Source: Accumulibacter sp.
Lineage (GTDB): Bacteria; Pseudomonadota; Gammaproteobacteria; Burkholderiales; Rhodocyclaceae
Assembly: GCA_031267455.1 (NCBI GenBank)
Contig: JAIRZC010000231.1
Location: 1-6,543 of the forward strand
Length of the DNA stretch: 6,543 nt
Direction: 5' to 3'
The notes under the pieces: generated by a model
Database searches by the model: none
The model's input: the letters and a program-made list of their open reading frames with translations, nothing else
What the model was told of the DNA's origin: nothing
Part shown: positions 1 to 5,626 of the stretch, one piece after another
How positions within the stretch are numbered: the stretch's first letter is position 1
Layout: every line of letters starts with the position of its first letter
Translations under genes and position numbers: made by a program

Positions 1-1024
1 TGTTGATATAACCGTACTTGTCCTTCACGCCGACCCGCGCCAGGCCGTTGGCGGAGAAGTCCTTCGCATCGTCGAAACGCGGCGGGACGATTTCCTCGCC
101 CCTTTCGTTGATGTAACCATATTTGTTCACTACATTGAAGCGTTCCAAACCGTTGTAGAAGTCCTCCGCATCGTCGAAACGCGGCGGGACGACTTCCTCG
201 CCTTTTTTGTTGATATAACCGTATTTTCCCTCCACCTGTACCAGTGCCAGACCATTGGCGGAAAATTTCCCCACATGGTCAAAACGAAAAGGGATGATCT
301 CCATGCCTTTTGCGTCGATGCAACCGTATTTTCCTTCCGCCTTGACCCGCGCCAGACCGTTGGCGAAGTCCTCCGCATCGTCGAAACGCGGCGGGACGAC
401 TTCCTCGCCCTTTTTGTTGATATATCCGTATTTTCTCTCTACCTCGACCCGCGCCAGACCGTCGGCGGTGAAGTCAAACGCATTGTCAAAACGCGACGGA
501 ATGACTTCCTCGCCCTTTTTATTGATATATCCGTATTTTCGCCCCATTTTGATCATCGCCAGACCGTCGGCGGCAAAGTTCCCCGCGGCGTCGAAGTACA
601 ACGGAATAACTGTCTCGCCTTTTCGATTTATGTAACCCATTTTGCGTTCCACCATGACCACCGCCAGACCGTCGGCGGCGAAACCCCATGCGCGTTCGAA
701 ACGTAACGGGATGATTTCCTCGCTTTTTCTATTGATATAACCGTATTTTCCCTCCACCTTGGCCAGTGCCAGACCATTGGCGGCGAATTTCCCCACATGG
801 TCGAAACGTAGCGGGATGACTTCCTTGCCTTTTGCGTCGATGTAACCGACTTTGTCCTTCACCCTGACCCATGCCAAGCCATTGGTGGCGAAGTCCTCCG
901 CATCGTCGAAACGCGGCGAGGAGACTTCTTTGCCTTTTAGATTGACGTAACCGTATTTGCCTTTCACCTTGACCCGCGCCAAGCCGTTGGCGGCGAAGTC
1001 CTTCGCATCGTCAAAGCGCGGCAG
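1..1024 (-). repeat. Ten tandem 102-105 bp coding repeats (WG-type units)
   Basis: The KYGYIN-encoding core recurs every 105 bp, or 102 bp in two units that lack one Ala-like codon; measured spacings between cores near 2, 107, 209, 314 and 416 are 105, 102, 105 and 102. Both length classes keep the reading frame. Nucleotide identity is locally very high: 158-217 and 365-424 differ at one position of 60, with 45 consecutive identical bases. The units are full-length coding repeats with no spacers, so this is not a CRISPR array. The tenth unit is cut by the window edge. Confidence 0.92.
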
Positions 1025-1156
1025 GAAGAGCAATTCAAAGCCTTCTCCTTTCGCCGTGGAAACAACAGGCTCCGATTGAGCCGGGGCGGAGAAGGCAATG
1101 AGCATGCCCAACATCAGGACGGGCGACAGGGAAGAATAAAAACGGGTGGGGTTCAT
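1..1156 (-). CDS. WG/KWG-type repeat protein with signal peptide, 3' end beyond window
   Basis: An open frame runs on the minus strand from an ATG at 1156-1154 to the left edge without a stop, giving 385 complete codons; the C-terminus is not visible. Residues 1-26 look like a Sec signal peptide: Arg5, a hydrophobic core at about 10-22 and an APA cleavage site near residue 26, so the protein is probably periplasmic, outer-membrane or secreted. From residue 45 it consists of ten units of 34-35 residues, each of the form RFDDAxDFxxNGLARVxVxxKYGYINxKGEEVxP. This matches the WG (KWG) beta-repeat family, whose usual core is KWGYID; here the Trp position is Tyr in eight units and Val or Met in two. 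Such proteins are thought to form extended beta-rich or propeller-like binding scaffolds, but no specific function is established. The ribosome-binding site is weak, so the start rests on the signal peptide and the promoter about 45 nt upstream. I am confident of the gene and repeat class but cannot assign a role. Confidence 0.9.
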   Translation of the reverse strand, partial: MNPTRFYSSLSPVLMLGMLIAFSAPAQSEPVVSTAKGEGFELLFLPRFDDAKDFAANGLARVKVKGKYGYVNLKGKEVSSPRFDDAEDFATNGLAWVRVKDKVGYIDAKGKEVIPLRFDHVGKFAANGLALAKVEGKYGYINRKSEEIIPLRFERAWGFAADGLAVVMVERKMGYINRKGETVIPLYFDAAGNFAADGLAMIKMGRKYGYINKKGEEVIPSRFDNAFDFTADGLARVEVERKYGYINKKGEEVVPPRFDDAEDFANGLARVKAEGKYGCIDAKGMEIIPFRFDHVGKFSANGLALVQVEGKYGYINKKGEEVVPPRFDDAEDFYNGLERFNVVNKYGYINERGEEIVPPRFDDAKDFSANGLARVGVKDKYGYIN

Positions 1157-1206
1157 GGCTTCAGGGATCAGTCCAGTCGGCGGTGATCTTGCCGCAAGAG
1201 GGAGGA

Positions 1207-1236
1207 AGTATAGCGTATGGCATTTTATTTCGCCAA
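1207..1236 (-). promoter_or_regulatory. Predicted sigma70 promoter for the WG-repeat gene
   Basis: Read on the minus strand there is a -35 hexamer TTGGCG (1236-1231) and a -10 hexamer TATACT (1212-1207) separated by 18 bp. The -10 matches consensus at five of six positions and the -35 at four of six. Transcription would begin near position 1200, leaving a leader of about 45 nt before the ATG at 1156. The leader contains the 11-nt palindrome CTTGCGGCAAG. Placement and orientation fit the repeat gene well, but this is a prediction from sequence alone. Confidence 0.55.
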
Positions 1237-1644
1237 GTGTTTCCTGCAGCGGAGTACGAAATTTCAAATGACTACGACCGTGCGTCGTGCAAAGATGCTG
1301 TTTTCCAGTGGGCGCGAATCCGTCCAGAAATCAACGCTCTGGTCGGAAGCAATCGTGGAGGGAAGAAGCGGTTGAAGCCTTTGATGTGGAGGGTTCATCG
1401 CCCTACCAGAGCGCGCGGAAAGCCCCGTCCAATTCGAACTGCCACGCAGCGACAATGAAGCTCCCCGTCCAAGGCACTGATCTTTACCCCCATTTTCATA
1501 GCATGGACGCGGATTTATAAAAACATATTGTAAACAATTAGTTGTTGTGTTAACCTCAGATCATTATGGAATGGCGATGATCTGAAATATTGATGAAAGA
1601 GGAAGCGGATGGGAGTAATTGGGTAGAGGAAGAGTTGGGAGGCG
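1237..1644. other. Intergenic region without a convincing gene
   Basis: Short open frames exist here on both strands, but none has a recognisable domain, a ribosome-binding site or repeated coding signals. Visible elements are a perfect 9-bp inverted repeat (CGCTCTGGT at 1335-1343, ACCAGAGCG at 1405-1413), a 10-bp direct repeat CCCCGTCCAA (1423-1432 and 1463-1472), an AT-rich patch at about 1511-1553 and the hairpin at 1556-1585. The lplT remnant begins at the right edge, so the segment may include a deletion junction or degraded sequence. Confidence 0.6.
1556..1585. repeat. Strong intergenic hairpin (9-bp perfect stem)
   Basis: TCAGATCAT at 1556-1564 is exactly complementary to ATGATCTGA at 1577-1585, with an extra T-G wobble pair inside and a 10-nt loop. 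The stem is only partly GC and neither strand has a clear run of T directly after it, so it is not a standard intrinsic terminator. It lies between an AT-rich patch and the lplT remnant. It could be an operator, an RNA structure or a leftover of a palindromic element; the sequence alone does not decide. Confidence 0.6.
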
Positions 1645-2025
1645 GTTGAATTAGGCGATGCCCGCTTGGCGTTGCGCTTGGTCGGGCTGCAGTCGCTGGC
1701 CCGTGCGCTCGATACGTCTTGCCCTGGGCGCTGCCGAAATGGCGTGAGTTATATGTGTCTGATCGGAGTGTGCGACGGGTTTTTCGTCGTTCCCCTGAAC
1801 GCGCTTCTCCAGAGGCGGGGACATATTAGTGTTGGCGCGGGCAATGCCTTGGCGATACAAAATTTTGCGGAAAACGCGGCCATGTTGCTGTTTGTCGCGA
1901 TGTATTCATCGATGAATGCCTTCGGTGTTTCGGTAAACCATACTGTCGCCGGCTTTGGCGCCGTGATGCTCATCGTGACCTCATCGATCGCGCTGTGTCG
2001 GAGAAGGCATCCCACCTCGGCTTGA
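1645..2025 (+). pseudogene. lplT: lplT 3' remnant (lysophospholipid transporter, N-terminus lost)
   Basis: The plus-strand frame ending with TGA at 2023-2025 encodes a peptide very like the C-terminal third of LplT, the inner-membrane MFS transporter that flips lysophospholipids for reacylation by Aas. Diagnostic stretches are [20 protein letters not shown] and [20 protein letters not shown], followed by two hydrophobic segments and a basic RRRH tail where LplT proteins normally end. LplT is about 400 residues; only about 125 codons are present. An in-frame TAG lies at 1624-1626, and no LplT-like sequence is visible further upstream in any frame. The first 40 or so codons align in length but match poorly, including Cys- and Arg-rich residues where a membrane helix is expected, so they look decayed. 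A short TTG-started product from 1666 is formally possible but would lack most of the transporter. The 5' boundary is approximate. Recognition from memory of the family is strong; loss of function is an inference from the missing two thirds. Confidence 0.82.
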
Positions 2026-2213
2026 CGCGGCGGCGTTGCCGACATTCCAGCGTGCGACCCTTCCGCGGCGCGACATCCGACCAAAATCATTCGCGTAAAC
2101 TTCGAATATCCGCTCTTGGCAAAGGTCAATGCCGTTGGAGTTGGAATTGGGTGGAGTGGTGAATCGAGCAAAGTGGTCGGAATTACAGGGGTAGGGGCAT
2201 TCAGAATACCGGG

Positions 2214-3218
2214 TCAAACGGTGAGATCGATTTTCTGCAATGTGCCCACATTTCCGTTTTCCATCAAAAAAATGCCTGTAGAGCGAATTTCACCCAGCGC
2301 TTCGTTATGCTGTCCTCTGAGGGAAAAAGGCGTATCGACATAAGTCAGGCTGATGGCGCCGACGCCGGCTTCTTCCAGTCCCTTTAATTGTTCTGTGCCT
2401 CCCACTCCATTTTCCCAGAGATAAAGGCGGGCATAAATACGATCGTTTTCATCGATCCAGCCGTTGCCGTCTTCATCCATGGCCGCGAGTTCGCCGAAAC
2501 CGTCCCCGGTCAATGCGCCAAAGAGTTCGCTGCCATCGTTTACTCGGCCATCTTGGTTGCGGTCGAATACCAGGAAAGCGCTTCCGGGTTTGAGCGCGGC
2601 GATAGAATCCATCTTCTCATCGGCATCCAAATCGAACTGAATACGCATCTCGGAAAGCTCGGCGGCGGCGCCGGAAAAATTGAGCACCAAAGGGTCTTTT
2701 TGGGCGGCGCCCATTTGGATGCTGACATTGTTTTCTTCGTAATAGCGGCGAGACATTGCCAAGTCCAGCGTAAAGTCGAACTCGCGCCCGTCTGCGGCGC
2801 GTATTTTCCCCTGTGCGGAAAAATGGGTGGTTTCTGCCTCGAAGTATGACTCATGGCGCTCGTAAATCAACCCGGGAGGCGCGTCCGCCGGGTCTTCCAA
2901 AAGCGTGTTGAGCACACGCACCTTGCGCCCGGTCAGGATTTCGATAAGGGCGCGTATTACGGCGAGGCGCGGATTGTCATCTATACGGACATCCAGGTTT
3001 TCCAGAGTTCGCGCAACATCGGGTTTGCGTGCTTTCTGACCGGCTTCAGACAAATTCAGTTGGGCCGATTCGGCAGGCTTGAGCGTATTTGCGCCATTGA
3101 AAATGCGCGGCGCACCGGAACCCGAAGCCATCCCTCTTATCAGGGATTCCTTTGTTTCGCGTTTTTCTACACGAACATGTCCGGAAGCAAGTTCCACTTG
3201 GGCGCTGACGATTTTCAT
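2214..3218 (-). CDS. Conserved protein with three EF-hand/dockerin-like calcium loops, function unknown
   Basis: A 334-residue protein starts at ATG 3218-3216, with GGAGAG placed about 6 nt upstream as a good ribosome-binding site, and stops with TGA at 2216-2214. There is no signal peptide or membrane segment. Residues 1-80 are polar and probably disordered. The second half carries three Asp-rich loops: FDLDADEKMDSI (195-206), FDRNQDGRVNDGSELFG (218-234) and DEDGNGWIDENDRIY (248-262). Loops two and three have the DxNxDGxVxD and DxDxNGxIDxxD patterns of EF-hand or dockerin calcium sites. I recall proteins with the same NDGSELFG and DEDGNGWIDEND blocks as widespread, uncharacterised proteobacterial proteins. 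The likely role is a calcium-responsive or calcium-stabilised protein; no enzyme motif is visible. A sigma28-like promoter directly upstream suggests flagellar-regulon control. It converges with the lplT remnant and diverges from the phosphate operon. Calcium binding is an inference from the loops. Confidence 0.9.
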   Translation of the reverse strand: MKIVSAQVELASGHVRVEKRETKESLIRGMASGSGAPRIFNGANTLKPAESAQLNLSEAGQKARKPDVARTLENLDVRIDDNPRLAVIRALIEILTGRKVRVLNTLLEDPADAPPGLIYERHESYFEAETTHFSAQGKIRAADGREFDFTLDLAMSRRYYEENNVSIQMGAAQKDPLVLNFSGAAAELSEMRIQFDLDADEKMDSIAALKPGSAFLVFDRNQDGRVNDGSELFGALTGDGFGELAAMDEDGNGWIDENDRIYARLYLWENGVGGTEQLKGLEEAGVGAISLTYVDTPFSLRGQHNEALGEIRSTGIFLMENGNVGTLQKIDLTV

Positions 3219-3246
3219 GGGAGTCTCTCCAAAAGCTTACATTTCC

Positions 3247-3273
3247 TTTACGGCGAAACGACGTATATCTTGA
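3247..3273 (-). promoter_or_regulatory. Predicted sigma28 (FliA) promoter upstream of the calcium-loop gene
   Basis: On the minus strand TCAA (3273-3270) is followed after exactly 15 bp by GCCGTAAA (3254-3247). The accepted sigma28 pattern is TAAA-N15-GCCGATAA; the -10 element matches six of eight positions, including the characteristic GCCG, and the spacing is exact. Transcription would start near 3240, giving a leader of about 22 nt containing the GGAGAG ribosome-binding site. No better sigma70 pair is obvious between this site and the gene. Prediction only. Confidence 0.5.
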
Positions 3274-3377
3274 GCTTTGTCGCAGGGGAGGGAGTGCCTC
3301 GGAAATTTCAGCAAGAGACCTCTTGGCCGGAGAAGGGTAGGCACTATAAGAAAGGGGAAAGGGCCTGGTTTTTTTTT

Positions 3378-3455
3378 GCGCGGAAACTCCGTGTCGCCAT
3401 ACCCTGCCGGATGCCCGCTGGATCGGAATCCCGATTCCTGTACACGTTCCGGCGC
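3378..3455. repeat. Foldable intergenic element with complementary ends
   Basis: The two ends are complementary: GCGCGGAA (3378-3385) pairs with TTCC-g-GCGC (3447-3455) with one bulged G, and CGTG (3390-3393) pairs with CACG (3443-3446) after a 4-nt bulge. Inside, ATCGG (3422-3426) and CCGAT (3431-3435) make a hairpin with a 4-nt loop, and an alternative GGAATC/GATTCC pairing overlaps it. A run of nine T lies immediately at its left end (3369-3377). This architecture suits a dispersed palindromic repeat or a structured RNA. No second copy is seen in this window, so a mobile or dispersed nature is not shown. Confidence 0.4.
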
Positions 3456-3606
3456 GGCGTTCTCCAGTTGAAACGCCTTTGCATATCCAATGGATGAATA
3501 TTCATTATAATTGATTTGCGATCGCCAAAAAGTCCTTGTCGGATGAAGGGGCGGTTGAATATTCCCACGAGTGGGCGGTAATGGGCGAATCATCTTCCAT
3601 TTTTAT

Positions 3607-3621
3607 GAATGAGATTCATTC
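3607..3621. promoter_or_regulatory. Inverted repeat upstream of the phosphate operon, possible operator
   Basis: GAATGA-GAT-TCATTC is a perfect 6-bp inverted repeat with a 3-bp centre, about 55 bp upstream of the predicted -10 of the DUF47-pit operon. Its AATGA/TCATT composition resembles half-sites seen in Fur-type operators, but it is shorter than a full 19-bp Fur box. It does not resemble a Pho box. The regulator is unknown. Confidence 0.3.
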
Positions 3622-3650
3622 TTGTTTTTTACATTCTATTTATCGGAGTT

Positions 3651-3680
3651 TTACTGGAATTTGAGCTTTGATGGTAGAAT
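3651..3680 (+). promoter_or_regulatory. Predicted extended -10 promoter for the DUF47-pit operon
   Basis: TGGTAGAAT at 3672-3680 combines a TGn extension with the -10 hexamer TAGAAT (five of six consensus bases). The best -35 candidate, TTACTG at 3651-3656, is poor and lies 18 bp upstream, as expected when an extended -10 compensates. Transcription would start near 3687, leaving a leader of about 26 nt before the ATG at 3713. No sequence resembling a PhoB box is visible. Confidence 0.5.
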
Positions 3681-3712
3681 GCCGCCCGTTGCGACAAAGA
3701 CCGGAATAAAAA

Positions 3713-4351
3713 ATGTTTGCGCGTTTTATGCCCCAAGAGGGCAAGTTCTTTGGCCTTTTCAACGCTCTTGCGGAACAGATCGTTTTGGGTAGCGAGGCTC
3801 TGGTCAATCTACTGGCCGTTCTGAACGAGTCGGAAGAAGAAGCGATCAGGCTGTCCAACCTCATCAGCAAAATAGAAAGCCACGCGGATGAGATTACGCA
3901 CGAGACGATGCGACAGTTGCACAAATCCTTCATTACGCCGCTTGACCGCGACGAAATTCATCGGCTGACGACGGGTCTCGACGATATTCTCGACCTGATC
4001 CAAGGCGTCGCGCATGCGATAACACTCTACCACGTCAGAGGTATTACCTCCGAGGCGATCAAGCTCGGCGATATCTGTCATGCGTGTTGTAAACGGGTGA
4101 AAGACGCCGTCACGCTTTTGCACTCGATGGACAACGGGACGGAAATTCTCAAGATCTGCTTTGAACTCGATCAGCTTGAGTCCGACGCCGATCGTGAGAT
4201 GCGTGACGCGATGTCCCGGCTTTTCCGCGAAGAGCCGGATGTGCGCGAACTCATTAAATTCAAGGCGGTCTATGAACTCCTCGAAGTCGTGACGGACCGC
4301 TGCGACGACGTGGCGAATATTATCGAAGGCATCGTTCTAGAGAATTCCTGA
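3713..4351 (+). CDS. DUF47 / PhoU-like protein, probable Pit partner
   Basis: A 212-residue, fully helical-looking soluble protein of the DUF47 (PhoU_div) family, close to the usual family length. The N-terminus MFARFMPQEGKFFGLFN is typical and supports the first ATG over Met6; a GGA about 10 nt upstream may serve as ribosome-binding site. Two PhoU-like three-helix repeats are recognisable. The first carries ESHADEITHETMRQLHKSF (55-73) and the second ESDADREMRDAMSRLF (156-171), followed by a C-terminal CDDVANIIEGI segment (197-207). The paired acidic ExxxD motifs (E55/D59, E156/D160, D195/D199) resemble the metal-cluster ligands of PhoU. In many bacteria this family is encoded directly beside pit and is thought to modulate that transporter at the cytoplasmic membrane surface. 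Here pit starts 6 nt after the stop, so the two are almost certainly co-transcribed. Family assignment is firm; the regulatory role is inferred from family and context. Confidence 0.94.
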   Translation: MFARFMPQEGKFFGLFNALAEQIVLGSEALVNLLAVLNESEEEAIRLSNLISKIESHADEITHETMRQLHKSFITPLDRDEIHRLTTGLDDILDLIQGVAHAITLYHVRGITSEAIKLGDICHACCKRVKDAVTLLHSMDNGTEILKICFELDQLESDADREMRDAMSRLFREEPDVRELIKFKAVYELLEVVTDRCDDVANIIEGIVLENS

Positions 4352-4357
4352 ATACCC

Positions 4358-5365
4358 ATGGAATATACGCCAATCAGCCTTGGAGTCGTTGTCTTGCTGG
4401 TTGCCATGGCGCTTGTTTTCGATTTCATCAATGGTTTTCATGACGCGGCCAACGCGATTGCCACCGTTGTTTCAACCCGTGTGCTGAAACCGCACTCGGC
4501 TGTGGCGCTGGCGGCGTTTTGCAATCTCGCGGCCATTTTCGTTTTTGATCTTCACGTTGCATCGACTATCGGAAAAGGCATCATCGAGCCTTCCATCATC
4601 GATTACCATGTCGTGTTCGGCGCGCTGGTTGCCGCGATTTTCTGGGATATCGTCACTTGGTATTACGGAATTCCTTCTTCCTCGTCGCACGCGCTGATCG
4701 GTGGTTTGATCGGAGCGGCTGCCGCGAAATCGGGATTTGGATCGCTGATTCTCTCCGGTGTAATCAAAACCGTAGCCTTTATCTTCGTTTCACCTCTGCT
4801 TGGCATGCTTCTTGGGTCGCTCATGATGATTTTGGTTTCTTGGTTCTTTCGAAAAAGCACGCCGCGCAAGGTTGATCTTTGGTCACGGAGACTTCAGCTT
4901 TTTTCTGTATCCGCCTATGCGATGGGGCATGGCGGCAATGACGCGCAAAAAACCATGGGCATTATCTGGATGCTTCTGCTCTCGGGAGGCTTTTTGCGGA
5001 ACGGCGACCCCGCCCCCTTGTGGATTGTGCTTTCCTGCCATGTTTCAATTGGCCTCGGAACGATTTTCGGTGGGTGGCGGATCGTCAAGCTGATGGGACA
5101 GAAGATTACAAAACTCCGTCCGATTGGTGGGTTTTGCGCGGAAACAGGCGGTGCCGCAACGCTGTTTCTTGCCACGATTTTTGGTATTCCCGTTTCGACG
5201 ACGCACACCATTACCGGAGCAATCGTTGGCGTCGGCGCGACGAAACGTCTTTCGGCCGTCCGATGGGGAATTGCCGGAACCATCGTGTGGGCGTGGATTT
5301 TGACCATTCCCTGCAGCGCGCTGGTCGCGGCGATTTTCTGGTATTTCGGACGGCTTTTTATTTAA
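4358..5365 (+). CDS. pit: PiT-family inorganic phosphate transporter
   Basis: A 335-residue integral membrane protein, the normal size for short bacterial PiT carriers, which take up phosphate (often as a metal-phosphate complex) by H+ or Na+ symport. The family's inverted-repeat design is clear. The first half has GFHDAANAIATVVSTRVL (26-43) and GIPSSSSHALIGGLIGA (104-120); the second repeats these as HGGNDAQKTMGII (191-203) and GIPVSTTHTITGAIVGVG (276-293). Asp29 and Asp195 sit in the conserved signature blocks. About ten hydrophobic segments fill the rest, with a short basic cytoplasmic loop around 165-180. The ATG at 4358 lies 6 nt after the DUF47 stop, and the ribosome-binding site is weak, which suggests translational coupling. 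A later ATG at 4406 would remove part of the first membrane segment and is less likely. The frame is intact. I cannot tell from sequence which ion is coupled. Confidence 0.96.
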   Translation: MEYTPISLGVVVLLVAMALVFDFINGFHDAANAIATVVSTRVLKPHSAVALAAFCNLAAIFVFDLHVASTIGKGIIEPSIIDYHVVFGALVAAIFWDIVTWYYGIPSSSSHALIGGLIGAAAAKSGFGSLILSGVIKTVAFIFVSPLLGMLLGSLMMILVSWFFRKSTPRKVDLWSRRLQLFSVSAYAMGHGGNDAQKTMGIIWMLLLSGGFLRNGDPAPLWIVLSCHVSIGLGTIFGGWRIVKLMGQKITKLRPIGGFCAETGGAATLFLATIFGIPVSTTHTITGAIVGVGATKRLSAVRWGIAGTIVWAWILTIPCSALVAAIFWYFGRLFI

Positions 5366-5568
5366 AGTGTGTGACCTGTCCAATCATCCGCGAATCAAAA
5401 ATTTCCCCTGACCCCTGATTTGGATGCCTACGCGTTCAGTCCTGACCTTTGATAGAAGGGGCCATGGTAAATCGCTCAGGTTCGGATGCCGCGCTTATTG
5501 ACTCGGCCCAAATTTTTGCATTCCACTGTGCGGCATGGCGAATCTTTTCATCTCTTTGGGTTGAATTC

Positions 5569-5589
5569 TTCGCCGCTTGGGGCGGTGAG
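5569..5589. terminator. Hairpin in the convergent pit-recJ spacer, possible terminator
   Basis: CGCCGC (5571-5576) and GCGGTG (5582-5587) form a 6-bp stem with one G-T pair around a 5-nt loop, extendable by one T-A and one T-G pair to 5569-5589. It lies between the convergent ends of pit and recJ, where a bidirectional terminator is expected. Neither strand has a T run immediately after it, so intrinsic termination is doubtful. Nothing else in the 261-nt spacer looks like a terminator or gene. Confidence 0.3.
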
Positions 5590-5626
5590 CTTCATTTAGC
5601 GACCAAATAGGCTCTTGGAAAGAAAA

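Larger units (their letters stand above)
3274..3650. other. Divergent intergenic region with short palindromes, no gene
   Basis: A minus-strand open frame crosses this region (3593-3237), but it overlaps the structured element and the sigma28-like site, and no domain is recognisable, so I do not call a gene. Visible elements are a run of nine T at 3369-3377, the foldable element at 3378-3455, the 12-bp perfect palindrome ATGAATATTCAT (3494-3505), the CCCAC/GTGGG inverted pair (3564-3575) and the GAATGA/TCATTC inverted repeat (3607-3621). Confidence 0.6.

Noticed and set aside
255..706. Two overlapping plus-strand open frames of 126 and 143 codons
   Set aside because: They are antisense to the WG-repeat gene; their own internal periodicity simply mirrors its 105-bp repeats, and they have no ribosome-binding sites or domains.
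1..1024. CRISPR-like or noncoding tandem array
   Set aside because: The period is 102-105 bp with no unique spacers, every length change is a multiple of three, and the array translates into a coherent WG-type repeat protein with a signal peptide.
1183..1458. Plus-strand open frame of 91 codons starting with GTG
   Set aside because: No recognisable domain, no ribosome-binding site, and it overlaps the predicted promoter of the opposite gene.
1749..2171. Minus-strand open frame of 140 codons
   Set aside because: It is largely antisense to the clearly recognisable lplT remnant and has no family resemblance of its own.
3275..3305. Possible sigma54 promoter on the minus strand around GGCAC
   Set aside because: A GGCAC block is present, but the required GC does not occur at the fixed 10-bp distance after GG.
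3369..3377. T9 run as an intrinsic terminator
   Set aside because: No stable GC-rich stem directly precedes the run on the plus strand, and no gene ends upstream on that strand.
3237..3593. Minus-strand open frame of 118 codons between the calcium-loop gene and the phosphate operon
   Set aside because: Low-complexity Pro/Arg-rich translation with no domain; it runs through the structured element and the sigma28-like promoter. A dispersed-repeat explanation is more likely than a gene.
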